From: Alphaproteobacteria bacterium
GTDB lineage: Bacteria; Pseudomonadota; Alphaproteobacteria; RF32; CAG-239
Length of the DNA: 36,230 nucleotides
Reading direction: 5' to 3'
Assembly: GCA_017635595.1 (NCBI GenBank)
Contig: JAGBLF010000005.1
Location: forward strand, 1 to 36,230
The notes beneath the pieces were generated by a model that saw only the letters and a program-made list of their open reading frames with translations, was not told the DNA's origin and ran no database searches. Made by a program: the position numbers and the translations under genes. Below are positions 9,711 to 17,718 of the stretch, in pieces. The number at the start of each line of letters is the position of its first letter. The stretch's first letter is position 1.

Positions 9711-11036
9711 ATGCTGCAGGGATATGCTTTATATTATTTAATCGGCGGATTATGTACAAGTGGTATACTGGCGGTTTTTCTGATTGCATCCATGATAAAA
9801 AATGCCAAAAACAATATGTTGCTCACACAGCAAAATAAGCAATTGCAAAAACTGCTTAACGAAAACAATCGCCTCAATCAGCAACAAGATGCCTTTATAT
9901 CCGAAAATTCACGATTAAAAGCCGAGGCCGTTGCCTTGCAAAAATATACCGATGAAAAAATGCGCTTTGTCGAGCAAACCCAAAATGATATGGCGGTTAA
10001 ATTCCGTAATATATCAAATGAGGTTTTGCGTTTACAATCTCAACAGGTCAACGAAACACAATCTTCAACTCTTTCGGCGTTGCTTAATCCGTTTCGCGAA
10101 CAGTTGCGCAATTTCCGCGAAGAAGTCAATAAGGCCAATACCGAAAACATAAAATCAAAATCCAGCTTTGACGAACAATTCAAAATGTTATTGAGCCTTA
10201 ATCAGAATTTGAGCGCCGAAGCCCAAAACTTAACCGAAGCCTTGCGCGGCAGTAAAAAAATGCAGGGCGACTGGGGCGAGCTGGAATTAAATCGCCTGCT
10301 CGAAATATCGGGTTTGCAAAAAGATATTGATTATTTTACACAAGTCAACTTCAAAAATGACAACAATCAAAATGTCCGTCCCGATGTTATCGTCAAATTG
10401 CCGAATGACCGCAGTGTCATTGTTGATGCTAAAGTTTCAATGAACGATTATGTATCCTATGTTAATGAACAAAATGAACAGCTCCGTGCCGAATTGTTGA
10501 TAAAACATATTCAATGCCTTAAGGCACACATAGATGAATTGGCAGCTAAAGAATATCAGAAATTGCTCAAAGAAGAATCTTTGGATTACGTTGTTCTGTT
10601 TATTCCGATTGAAAGTGCATTTGCCGCTGCCGTTAAAGAAGATGCGACTCTTTTTGATTATGCTTACAAAAAGAATATCGCGTTGGCAACACCGTCTTCT
10701 TTATTGCCGATTTTACGCGTTGTCGAGAATTTATGGCAAATCGAAAACCGCAACAAATATGTACAGAAAATTGCCGAGGTCGGCGGTTCGCTTTACGACA
10801 AACTGGCTAATTTTACCGAAGATATGCAGCGCGTTGAAAAATCGCTCAGCACGGCTCAACAATCATACGAGCAAGCCTTTGCCAAACTTGCAACCGGCAA
10901 AGGTAATGCTTTGTCTTTAGCAGCCAAACTAAAAGATTACGGTGCTAAAGCCAACAAAGTTATTACCGTTGACTTTGAAGATCACGGTCCCGAATTATTG
11001 GAAACATCTGAAAACTCTAACCGGAGGGCATCATAA
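9711..11036 (+). CDS. rmuC: RmuC-family DNA recombination protein
   Basis: RmuC proteins limit rearrangement at inverted repeats in E. coli and have a restriction-endonuclease-like fold; their exact action is unsettled. The 441-residue protein has one N-terminal membrane helix (about residues 5-27), a long Gln/Asn-rich coiled coil to about residue 160, and the RmuC core with MQGDWGELELNRLLE and the nuclease-like block RPDVIVKLPNDRSVIVDAKVS, which holds Asp and DxK as expected for that fold. GGAGG precedes the ATG. The stop overlaps the murG start by one base (TAATG), so they are coupled. Confidence 0.95.
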   Translation: MLQGYALYYLIGGLCTSGILAVFLIASMIKNAKNNMLLTQQNKQLQKLLNENNRLNQQQDAFISENSRLKAEAVALQKYTDEKMRFVEQTQNDMAVKFRNISNEVLRLQSQQVNETQSSTLSALLNPFREQLRNFREEVNKANTENIKSKSSFDEQFKMLLSLNQNLSAEAQNLTEALRGSKKMQGDWGELELNRLLEISGLQKDIDYFTQVNFKNDNNQNVRPDVIVKLPNDRSVIVDAKVSMNDYVSYVNEQNEQLRAELLIKHIQCLKAHIDELAAKEYQKLLKEESLDYVVLFIPIESAFAAAVKEDATLFDYAYKKNIALATPSSLLPILRVVENLWQIENRNKYVQKIAEVGGSLYDKLANFTEDMQRVEKSLSTAQQSYEQAFAKLATGKGNALSLAAKLKDYGAKANKVITVDFEDHGPELLETSENSNRRAS

Positions 11037-12094
11037 TGAAAAAAATCATCTTTACCGGAGGCGGTTCCGGCGGACACGTTACATTAAACTTAAGTCTCAT
11101 ACCCCTCTTTTTGCAAGACGGTTGGGAAGTCGTTTATATCGGCTCCAAAACCGGTATTGAACGTGAGCTAATCGCCAAATTTGCCGATGTCCGCTATTAT
11201 GCAATTGAAACAGGCAAACTGCGCCGCTATTTTTCGTGGGAGAATTTTAAGGATGCCATGCGGGTTCCTTTGGGTATTTTGCAAGCCATTCGCATTATTC
11301 ATAAAGAAAAACCGGATATTATTTTTTCTAAGGGCGGATTTGTGTCGTTTCCTGTGGTTTTGGCCGGCTATCTCAACCGCTGTCCGAAGATTTTTATGCA
11401 CGAATCCGATGTAACACCGGGATTAGCCAATAAAATGTCATTGCCGTTTGTTGACACGTTTTTCACAACTTTTCCGGATACAAAAAAATACGTTCAAGAT
11501 GCTAAAAAAGTCAATTATATCGGTCCGGTCTTATCCGACAGATTAGATAACGGTGACGCCGAAAAAGGACGTTCGATGTGCTTTTTCAATAAAGAAAAAC
11601 CTGTCATTATGTTTGTCGGCGGATCACTCGGTGCCAAAAGTATCAACCATGCCGTTATCAAAAATTTAGAGGCTTTGCTTAATAAGTATCAAATCATTCA
11701 TATCTGCGGCAAAGGACAGACCTCGGCTGCCAAGTGCGAAGGCTATGCGCCGTTTGAATTTGTCGATAAAGAATTTAAAGATTTAATGGCTCTTGCCGAT
11801 GTGGTCATTTCCCGCTCGGGTTCCAACGCCATTTTTGAACTTTTAAGCCAAAAGAAACCTATGTTACTGGTTCCGCTGCCGGGAACGGCCAGCCGCGGGG
11901 AGCAATCCTTAAATGCTCAGTCATTCCGCCAACAAGGTTTTGCCGAAATCTTGAAAGATGAAGATGTTGTCAATGATTTGGTTGCCTCTGTCGATTTGGT
12001 TTATGATCATCGAGATCAATACATTGCCAATATGGAAAAAGCCGACTGGAAACACACTTCCAATCAAGAATTATTTGCCGAGATTAAAAAATGA
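11036..12094 (+). CDS. murG: MurG-type N-acetylglucosaminyltransferase
   Basis: MurG transfers GlcNAc from UDP-GlcNAc to lipid I, making lipid II at the inner membrane face. The 352-residue protein has the Gly-rich acceptor loop TGGGSGGHVTLNLSLIP (residues 7-23), SKGGFVSFPV, HESDVTPGLANK, and the C-terminal donor-site motifs FVGGSLGAKSIN, SRSGSNAIFELL and KPMLLVPLP. The TGGGSGGH start and overall pattern look more like the second MurG type common in Firmicutes than the usual proteobacterial GTGGHxxP form. It lies outside any division and cell-wall cluster, between rmuC and a sirtuin gene. That suggests either acquisition by transfer or a paralogue; whether another murG exists cannot be seen. 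The ATG follows CGGAGGG. Confidence 0.92.
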   Translation: MKKIIFTGGGSGGHVTLNLSLIPLFLQDGWEVVYIGSKTGIERELIAKFADVRYYAIETGKLRRYFSWENFKDAMRVPLGILQAIRIIHKEKPDIIFSKGGFVSFPVVLAGYLNRCPKIFMHESDVTPGLANKMSLPFVDTFFTTFPDTKKYVQDAKKVNYIGPVLSDRLDNGDAEKGRSMCFFNKEKPVIMFVGGSLGAKSINHAVIKNLEALLNKYQIIHICGKGQTSAAKCEGYAPFEFVDKEFKDLMALADVVISRSGSNAIFELLSQKKPMLLVPLPGTASRGEQSLNAQSFRQQGFAEILKDEDVVNDLVASVDLVYDHRDQYIANMEKADWKHTSNQELFAEIKK

Positions 12095-12807
12095 CACGTC
12101 TTTATAAAAACATTTTTATCTTAACCGGCGCCGGTATTTCGGCCGAATCCGGTTTATCGACATTCAGAAGCGAAAACGGTTTATGGAACAATCATCGCGT
12201 TGAAGATGTTGCCACCATTGAAGCCTATTATCGCAATCAGGATTTTGTGCACCAGTTTTATAACGATATGCGGCCGGAATTATTTGCAGCCAAGCCTAAT
12301 CCGGCTCACTTAGCCATCACCAAGCTTCAAAAAGAGTATCCGGCCGACAATATCAGCGTTGTCACTCAAAATGTCGATACTTTGCATGAAAAAGCCGGAA
12401 ATAACAATGTTTACCACATTCACGGGCAAATTAACCAGATTGTTTGCATGCACTGCGGCCACGTTTTTGAAACATGGGGCGATATAACTTCGGAGGACAG
12501 TTGCCCTAAATGCGGTACAACCGCCATGCTGAAACCGAATATCGTCTTTTTTGGTGAGAGTTTGCTGTATATGGATGTGGTTGACCGTTTGCTGAGCAAA
12601 TGTGATTTATTTATATCCGTCGGTACATCGGGCGTTATTTATCCGGCAGCCGGCTTTGTGCAAATTGCCAAGGCGTACGGTGCCGATACTTTCGAATTCA
12701 ATATGGAAACAACCTCCAATAACTACCTGTTTGATAAGCATATTTACGGACCGGCCGGAACAACGCTGCCGCAGTTTGTCGATGAATTGATTAAGGCAGC
12801 GAAATAA
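12091..12807 (+). CDS. cobB: Sir2-family NAD-dependent protein deacylase
   Basis: Sirtuins remove acyl groups from protein lysines using NAD. The 238-residue protein has the Rossmann motifs GAGISAESGLSTFR (residues 13-26) and TQNVDTLHEKAG, catalytic His111 in IHGQ, and a zinc site of four Cys (119, 122, 138, 141). In the acyl-pocket region the usual class III Tyr-x-x-Arg pattern (FYNAR in E. coli CobB) is FYNDMR here, with Met at the Arg position, so desuccinylase activity may be reduced. The start overlaps the murG stop (ATGA). A strong terminator follows. The symbol is by family resemblance only. Confidence 0.93.
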   Translation: MTRLYKNIFILTGAGISAESGLSTFRSENGLWNNHRVEDVATIEAYYRNQDFVHQFYNDMRPELFAAKPNPAHLAITKLQKEYPADNISVVTQNVDTLHEKAGNNNVYHIHGQINQIVCMHCGHVFETWGDITSEDSCPKCGTTAMLKPNIVFFGESLLYMDVVDRLLSKCDLFISVGTSGVIYPAAGFVQIAKAYGADTFEFNMETTSNNYLFDKHIYGPAGTTLPQFVDELIKAAK

Positions 12808-12830
12808 TAAATCTTACGGTTATTCGTTTA

Positions 12831-12864
12831 ATGACTATATCCGAGAGGTATAGTCATTTTTTTT
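12831..12864 (+). terminator. Terminator of rmuC-murG-sirtuin
   Basis: ATGACTATA (12831-12839) pairs perfectly with TATAGTCAT (12849-12857) around a 9-nt loop, followed by eight T. It is a clear intrinsic terminator 24 nt after the sirtuin stop. Confidence 0.93.
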
Positions 12865-12888
12865 ATCTCCTGATTTTTAGAAAAAATA

Positions 12889-12917
12889 TTGACAAATTCT
12901 ATGAAATATAATACTTT
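12889..12917 (+). promoter_or_regulatory. Promoter of the solitary amidotransferase gene
   Basis: TTGACA (12889-12894), a 17-nt spacer and TACTTT (12912-12917) are present. A TATAAT at 12907-12912 is nearer but only 12 nt from the -35. The leader is about 45 nt, very AT-rich, and has no SD before the ATG. Confidence 0.7.
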
Positions 12918-12969
12918 AATTACACTTAATCTTATATTTATTATACACATTAATTAAATTTCATTGTCT

Positions 12970-13866
12970 ATGAAGCATTATTATGTTGAGTACAAGCCTC
13001 TGATTAAGGCTTTCTGCATTTCTGATGCCGTGATTGAAAAGTGTGTTGAAGACCTTGATGTTCCGATGCTGTCTCTGGCTCCGAAAGACTATCAACGTCT
13101 CGGCTGTGCCGTACCTCGTCCCGAAGCGCCGACAGTCGGATTCTTGATGGGACGCGACAAGGATTGCTATTCAGCCGATTGGAACTACATCTTGGCCATC
13201 GCCAAGACAGGTGTCAAGTTGCGTTTTCTGACCTATCAGCACTGTGAACTGCAAATGCAAGGATGCAACGGCTTGGTTCTGCCCGGCGGCGCATTTGACT
13301 CTCCCGAGAGTTATTATGCCGATGCCAAGCAGACCAATATCGAGTTCCCGACACTTCGCAGTAAGGCTTATGCGCTGTGCATTCGCGGTGCCGTAGCTCG
13401 TCAGATTCCTGTTTTGGGAATTTGCGCCGGTGCCCAGATGATTGCCGGTGAGTTCGGTCTCAAACTGTACCGCAACTTTGATGATGTCGAAACGCCGATC
13501 GAACACTACACGCACCAGGATGAGGCTCATCGTCTTGACGTTGTTCCAAACTCGCCGTTGGCACGAATTCTGAACAATCAAACGCAGATATTCGTCAATT
13601 CACGCCACCGCGAGCTGGTCGCCCCGATACGCATTCAGCGTGAAATGTGGGCCGAAGCCAACCATGTTGCTGCCAAGGATATCCAATTGCCGCTCGACTT
13701 CTACGCTTTTGCCAACGACGGCGTGCCCGAGGCATGGGGTTCGGAAGATTTGCACATTTTGTGCGTTCAATTCCATCCCGAAGACCTTGCCGCCTATGGA
13801 AATGATGCAATGCAAGGAATCTACCAGTGGCTGGCCGACGAAATCGGCAAAAAAGTCAAGGCCTGA
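12970..13866 (+). CDS. Class I glutamine-amidotransferase / C26-peptidase-like protein
   Basis: The 298-residue protein has the class I amidotransferase triad: nucleophile Cys152 in GICAGAQM, His269 and Glu271 in QFHPED. LVLPGGAFDSPESYY matches the PGG...P region of gamma-glutamyl hydrolases such as PuuD (peptidase C26). About 50 extra N-terminal residues (MKHYYVEYKPLIKAF) precede the domain. The substrate is unknown; hydrolysis of a gamma-glutamyl compound is the likeliest reaction. I chose the ATG at 12970; a TTG two codons earlier is possible. No SD is visible. Codon use is unlike the neighbours (AAG, GAG, CTG, CGC common) while nearby genes prefer AAA and GAA. It stands alone with its own promoter and terminator. 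This suggests transfer or a special expression class. Confidence 0.88.
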   Translation: MKHYYVEYKPLIKAFCISDAVIEKCVEDLDVPMLSLAPKDYQRLGCAVPRPEAPTVGFLMGRDKDCYSADWNYILAIAKTGVKLRFLTYQHCELQMQGCNGLVLPGGAFDSPESYYADAKQTNIEFPTLRSKAYALCIRGAVARQIPVLGICAGAQMIAGEFGLKLYRNFDDVETPIEHYTHQDEAHRLDVVPNSPLARILNNQTQIFVNSRHRELVAPIRIQREMWAEANHVAAKDIQLPLDFYAFANDGVPEAWGSEDLHILCVQFHPEDLAAYGNDAMQGIYQWLADEIGKKVKA

Positions 13867-13880
13867 TGCCTGTTACTGAC

Positions 13881-13916
13881 AAAAAAGGAAGCTTCCGACC
13901 GGAAGTTTCCTTTTTT
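13881..13916 (+). terminator. Terminator of the amidotransferase-like gene
   Basis: A-rich arm plus GGAAGCTTCC pairs with GGAAGTTTCC around GACC, one G-T wobble, followed by six T. It is a strong intrinsic terminator 15 nt past the stop. Confidence 0.92.
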
Positions 13917-13936
13917 ATGGTTCTTATGACATGCTT

Positions 13937-13974
13937 AACAAAAAAGCCTCGGAAATTTCCGAGGCTTTTTTGTT
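13937..13974 (-). terminator. Terminator of the ffh-rplS operon
   Basis: AAAAAAGCCTCGG pairs with CCGAGGCTTTTTT around AAATTT. It is symmetric, so it can act in both directions. On the minus strand it ends the operon after rplS; on the plus strand it backs up the terminator of the amidotransferase gene. Confidence 0.93.
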
Positions 13975-13990
13975 ATAAAGAAACAAATGA

Positions 13991-14386
13991 TTATTTCTTG
14001 ATACCGGCGTTAACGTCTTTAACCGATACCGACAAATCGTCGGCAATACGGGCAGAACGACCACGCAAAGCGCGCAAGAAGTATAATTTCGCACGGCGAA
14101 CTTTACCGACACGAGATACTTCGATTTTTGCTACGTTCGGAGAATACAACGGGAATACACGTTCAACACCTTCACCGAAAGAAATTTTTCTAACTGTGAA
14201 AGAAGAGTTTAAACCGTCATTCTTACGAGCAATACAAACGCCTTCATAAATTTGAATACGTTCTCTGTCGCCTTCTTTAACTTTGGTATGAACACGCAAA
14301 GTGTCACCCGGCTTAAAGATCGGAAGATTTTTGCCTTCCAAGAGCTTTTCCATTTGCTCTTTTTCAATATTTTCGATAATGTTCAT
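13991..14386 (-). CDS. rplS: 50S ribosomal protein L19
   Basis: L19 lies at the 30S-50S interface. The 131-residue product has the family blocks [55 protein letters not shown] and [11 protein letters not shown]. Length is within the usual 115-135. AAAGG precedes the ATG. It is last in ffh-rpsP-rimM-trmD-rplS, 44 nt after trmD. Confidence 0.99.
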   Translation of the reverse strand: MNIIENIEKEQMEKLLEGKNLPIFKPGDTLRVHTKVKEGDRERIQIYEGVCIARKNDGLNSSFTVRKISFGEGVERVFPLYSPNVAKIEVSRVGKVRRAKLYFLRALRGRSARIADDLSVSVKDVNAGIKK

Positions 14387-14430
14387 TTTTTTAACCTTTT
14401 AATTAATTTGTTATTCCTATACACCATAAT

Positions 14431-15120
14431 TTATTTGGAATCAAGTATTTTTTCCAATAAATCGGGGCGACGTTCTTTCGTTATTTGAAGAGCCTGCTGT
14501 TTTTGCCATTTGGCAATATTCTCATGATGTCCGCTCATTAAGATTTCAGGAACTTCTCTTCCTTTCCAACTTATCGGACGTGTGTATTGCGGATATTCCA
14601 ACAAATTATCTTCGAAGCTTTCATTTTCGGTTGAGGCCGCATTGCCGAGAACCCCCGGCAAAAGCCGTACAACCGCATCTAACATAATCATTGCTGCCTG
14701 CTCACCGCCGGTTAAAACGTAATCGCCGATACTGATTTCCTCAATATCGTATTCTTCAATCACGCGTTCATCAATACCTTCAAACCGGCCGCATATTACG
14801 GTTAAGTTCTCCAGCTTGCTTAACTCTTTGACTTTTGCTTGTGTCAGAGGCTTACCTTTCGGGCTCATATAAATGATTTTACCGCCCTCATAATTATGCT
14901 CGATCGCGTTTCCCAACACATCGGGACGCATAATCATACCGGCACCGCCGCCGCACGGCGTATCATCCACCGAGCCGTGCTTATCAAAAGCATAATCGCG
15001 AATGTTAACGGTTTCAAGCTGCCACAGCCCCTCTTTTAACGCTCTTCCGGTTAACGAATACCCCAAAAAACCCGGGAATATTTCCGGAAATATGGTTAAA
15101 ATTTTAGCTTTCAGCACCAT
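14431..15120 (-). CDS. trmD: tRNA (guanine-N1)-methyltransferase
   Basis: TrmD makes m1G37 in tRNAs with G36, preventing +1 frameshifts, using SAM bound in a trefoil knot. The 229-residue protein starts MVLKAKILTIFPEIFPGFLG and has CGGGAGMIMRPDV, VICGRFEGIDERV, the knot sequence SIGDYVLTGGEQAAM, and EYPQYTRP. The frame is open further upstream into rimM, but the ATG at 15120 has GAGG 7 nt before it and gives the conserved N-terminus. It begins one base after the rimM stop, suggesting coupling. Confidence 0.98.
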   Translation of the reverse strand: MVLKAKILTIFPEIFPGFLGYSLTGRALKEGLWQLETVNIRDYAFDKHGSVDDTPCGGGAGMIMRPDVLGNAIEHNYEGGKIIYMSPKGKPLTQAKVKELSKLENLTVICGRFEGIDERVIEEYDIEEISIGDYVLTGGEQAAMIMLDAVVRLLPGVLGNAASTENESFEDNLLEYPQYTRPISWKGREVPEILMSGHHENIAKWQKQQALQITKERRPDLLEKILDSK

Positions 15121-15121
15121 T

Positions 15122-15646
15122 TTATGCCTCATCATCTTTTGCAAAAATCATCGTTGCAGATGTGACAATGATATAGCCTTCGTCAATATTTATGGTCGGC
15201 ACATAAGCTTTGGTAAACGGCAACATTTCGGTTGCTTTCTGACCGGAAATTTTAATTTCGATAATATCTCCGGCACCAAAGTTATAAAATCCGATGACTT
15301 CACCGATAACGTTATCCTTTTCTTTAAGACAAACTTTCAAACCGACAATATCCATTTGATAAAATTCCTCATCCGGAAGATCGGGAAAAACGTCTCTATC
15401 TACATAAAATTCGGTACCGACCAACGCCTCGGCGGTATTACGGTCCGTAACATCTTTGATTTGTATGCGAACGTTTGATGAAGCCTTTCCAACAACTTTG
15501 ATTTGAAATTTCTTCGAGCCGTCTTCGGTTTCAACCGCACCGAATTTTCCGGCGGCAAACGGCAGTCGCGTATAGCAACTGAATTTGACTTCACCTCTAA
15601 TTCCGTGAGCGGCAACGATTTTTCCGAGACAAACCTTTTTTTCCAT
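15122..15646 (-). CDS. rimM: 16S rRNA processing protein RimM
   Basis: RimM binds S19 and helps mature the 30S head. The 174-residue protein has an N-terminal barrel (MEKKVCLGKIVAAHGIRGEVK) and the C-terminal PRC-barrel region (DEEFYQMDIVGLKV, GEVIGFYNFGAGDIIEI, MLPFTKAYVP). The start is the ATG at 15646, about 8 nt after AGGA; a TTG two codons upstream also keeps the frame. It lies between rpsP and trmD in the standard order. Confidence 0.97.
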   Translation of the reverse strand: MEKKVCLGKIVAAHGIRGEVKFSCYTRLPFAAGKFGAVETEDGSKKFQIKVVGKASSNVRIQIKDVTDRNTAEALVGTEFYVDRDVFPDLPDEEFYQMDIVGLKVCLKEKDNVIGEVIGFYNFGAGDIIEIKISGQKATEMLPFTKAYVPTINIDEGYIIVTSATMIFAKDDEA

Positions 15647-15704
15647 TTTCAAAGTCCTACACTTTCAGGCTCAAAATAACTCTTAATTTTTATCTTGTCG
15701 AAAA

Positions 15705-16082
15705 TTATTCAGCAGAAGCTTCAGAGCTTGCAGCTGCAGCAGCGGCAGCAGCTTCTTGTTTAGCCTTCATTCTTTCAACAGCTTTTTCTTTAGGCGCAGA
15801 TTTTTTCGGCTGTTCACGAGTTTTCGGAGCAGCGCACAAACCTAAAGTAGAAAACATTTTTTGTAATCTTTCGGTCGGCTGAGCACCTTTAGACAACCAA
15901 GCAGAAACTTTTTCCTGATCCAAAACAAGTCTGTTTTCGTTATCTTGAGGCAACAACGGATTGTATGCACCTAATTTTTCAATATATCTACCGTCACGTG
16001 GAGCTCTGGAATCAGCAGCTACGATATGGTAATACGGACGTTTTTTAGAACCACCGCGAGATAGTCTGATACGTACTGACAT
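15705..16082 (-). CDS. rpsP: 30S ribosomal protein S16 with Ala-rich tail
   Basis: S16 is a 30S assembly protein. Residues 1-80 ([46 protein letters not shown]) are the full conserved domain. After that come about 45 extra residues, first Lys-rich, then a run of nine Ala and an acidic end. Alphaproteobacterial S16 often has such an extension, so this is not a frameshift. AAAGGA precedes the ATG. It lies 29 nt after ffh. Confidence 0.98.
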   Translation of the reverse strand: MSVRIRLSRGGSKKRPYYHIVAADSRAPRDGRYIEKLGAYNPLLPQDNENRLVLDQEKVSAWLSKGAQPTERLQKMFSTLGLCAAPKTREQPKKSAPKEKAVERMKAKQEAAAAAAAASSEASAE

Positions 16083-16111
16083 TTAGTTTTTTCCTTTCAA
16101 AAATTTATTTC

Positions 16112-17491
16112 CTAAAACGGAAATTTTCTGTTCATCCCACCCGGAAAACCTCCGAACGGGTTACCTTTAAACATTTTAGCCATCGACGACATCGCGCCGA
16201 ATTTGCCCATTTTTTTCATCATTGTCGACATCTGCTCATACGATTTGAGCAAAACGTTGACATCATGAACTTCTACGCCGGAACCGAGTGCGATTCTTCT
16301 CTTACGAGAAGCTTTTATAATGCTCGGATGCGAACGTTCTTCTTTTGTCATTGAAAGAATAATCGCCTCCTGTTTTTTCATCAGATTGTCGCACACGCCG
16401 GATTCTTCAATCTGAGATTTAAATTTTGACAATCCGGGAATCATACCGATAATGCTCCCCATACTGCCAATCTTCTGCATTTGTCTCATTTGCATCAACA
16501 TATCGTTTAAGTCAAATGAGCCTTTCATCATTTTACCGGCCATTTCCTCCGCTTCGGCACGGTCAACGTTTTCGATGGCTTTTTCAACCAGTGATACCAC
16601 GTCACCCTGCCCTAAAATGCGGCCGGCTATACGGTCGGCATGAAATTCTTCTATATCATCAATTTTTTCGCCGGTACCTAAAAATTTAATCGGCACATCG
16701 GCAACCATTTTCATCGACAAAGCGGCACCGGCACGAGACGAACCGTCAATTCTGGTCAACACCAAACCGGTCACACCGACTTTTTCGTTAAATTCTTTAG
16801 CCACATTGCAAGCTTCCTGACCGATTAAGGCATCGGCAACCAACAATGTTTCCGTCGGTTCGGCAAGTTTTTTGACTTCGACAACTTCGTTCATCAAAGC
16901 TTCATCAATTTGCAAACGACCGGCCGTATCTAAAATCAATAAATCATAAACGCCGGTTTTAGCTTCTTTTAAGGCACGCTTGGTAATCTCGAGCGGTTTT
17001 TCGCCTTTAACAATCGGCAAAACATCAACTTCAACCTGAGCCCCAAGTTGTTGCAGTTGCTCTTGCGCTGCCGGACGATAAACGTCTAACGAAGCCAGCA
17101 TAATCCGTTTATTCTTTTTGAGCTTTTTAGCGATTTTAGCGGCAGTCGTTGTTTTACCCGAACCTTGCAAGCCGACGAGCATCCAACAAACAGGTGCCGG
17201 TGCGTTGAAGTTCAGTTCGGTAGTTTCAGCACCAAGCAATTTAACCAGTTCATCATGGACGATTTTGATAACCATTTGCCCCGGCTGAACCGATTTGACA
17301 ACCTTTTCGCCCAAAGCTTCTTCTTTAACTTTAGCAATAAAGTCTTTAACAACCGGCAACGAAACATCAGCCTCGAGTAATGCTACGCGAATTTCACGCA
17401 TGGCATCGTCAATATCTTTTTCCGATAACACCCCGCGGGAGGTTATCTTGGAAAAAGCCTGGCTGAGCCGGTCTGTTAAACTTTCAAACAT
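16112..17491 (-). CDS. ffh: Signal recognition particle GTPase Ffh
   Basis: Ffh with 4.5S RNA recognises signal sequences on the ribosome and docks with FtsY at the membrane. The 459-residue protein shows the N domain (MFESLTDRLSQAFSKIT), the G domain with GLQGSGKTTTAAKIAKKLK, LASLDVYRPAAQEQL, DTAGRLQID and GTGEKIDDIEEF, and the Met-rich M domain from about residue 300 (MLMQMRQMQKIGSMGSI, SRKRRIALGSG). The ATG at 17491 was preferred over a TTG further upstream because it gives the conserved start and follows AAGGG. It heads the operon and has its own promoter. Confidence 0.98.
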   Translation of the reverse strand: MFESLTDRLSQAFSKITSRGVLSEKDIDDAMREIRVALLEADVSLPVVKDFIAKVKEEALGEKVVKSVQPGQMVIKIVHDELVKLLGAETTELNFNAPAPVCWMLVGLQGSGKTTTAAKIAKKLKKNKRIMLASLDVYRPAAQEQLQQLGAQVEVDVLPIVKGEKPLEITKRALKEAKTGVYDLLILDTAGRLQIDEALMNEVVEVKKLAEPTETLLVADALIGQEACNVAKEFNEKVGVTGLVLTRIDGSSRAGAALSMKMVADVPIKFLGTGEKIDDIEEFHADRIAGRILGQGDVVSLVEKAIENVDRAEAEEMAGKMMKGSFDLNDMLMQMRQMQKIGSMGSIIGMIPGLSKFKSQIEESGVCDNLMKKQEAIILSMTKEERSHPSIIKASRKRRIALGSGVEVHDVNVLLKSYEQMSTMMKKMGKFGAMSSMAKMFKGNPFGGFPGGMNRKFPF

Positions 17492-17622
17492 ACGTTTGTA
17501 CCCTTGCAAAAGTTAATATATACAAATTTACGCCAGTGTGCGAACCCTCGCTGACTGACGGACTCCGTAGAGCTTAAAATTTTTACATCTTTTTATGGTA
17601 AAAACTTTATAAATTCGGTCAC

Positions 17623-17651
17623 TTTATAACCGATAAAATCAGACTTGTCAA
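17623..17651 (-). promoter_or_regulatory. Promoter of the ffh operon
   Basis: The minus strand has TTGACA (17646-17651), a 17-nt spacer and TATAAA (17623-17628), with a leader of about 125 nt to ffh. No other gene is visible in 17492-17718, which otherwise holds the nifJ terminator. Confidence 0.82.
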
Positions 17652-17663
17652 CCCTAAAAACGC

Positions 17664-17695
17664 AAAAAAAATCCCCTCACTGCAAAGCAAGGGGA
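17664..17695 (-). terminator. Terminator of nifJ
   Basis: TCCCC (17672-17676) pairs with GGGGA (17691-17695), with some further pairing in the loop. Eight A on the plus strand at 17664-17671 give the U-tract for minus-strand transcription. It lies 23 nt past the nifJ stop. Confidence 0.88.
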
Positions 17696-17718
17696 CTTTT
17701 TTATTTGAAACGCGAATA

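Noticed and set aside
15121..15144. Longer trmD starting inside rimM
   Set aside because: The conserved N-terminus and the SD (GAGG) both fit the ATG at 15120; the extension has neither.
15705..16082. Frameshift explaining the Ala-rich end of S16
   Set aside because: Basic and Ala-rich extensions of S16 are usual in alphaproteobacteria and the frame shows no disruption.
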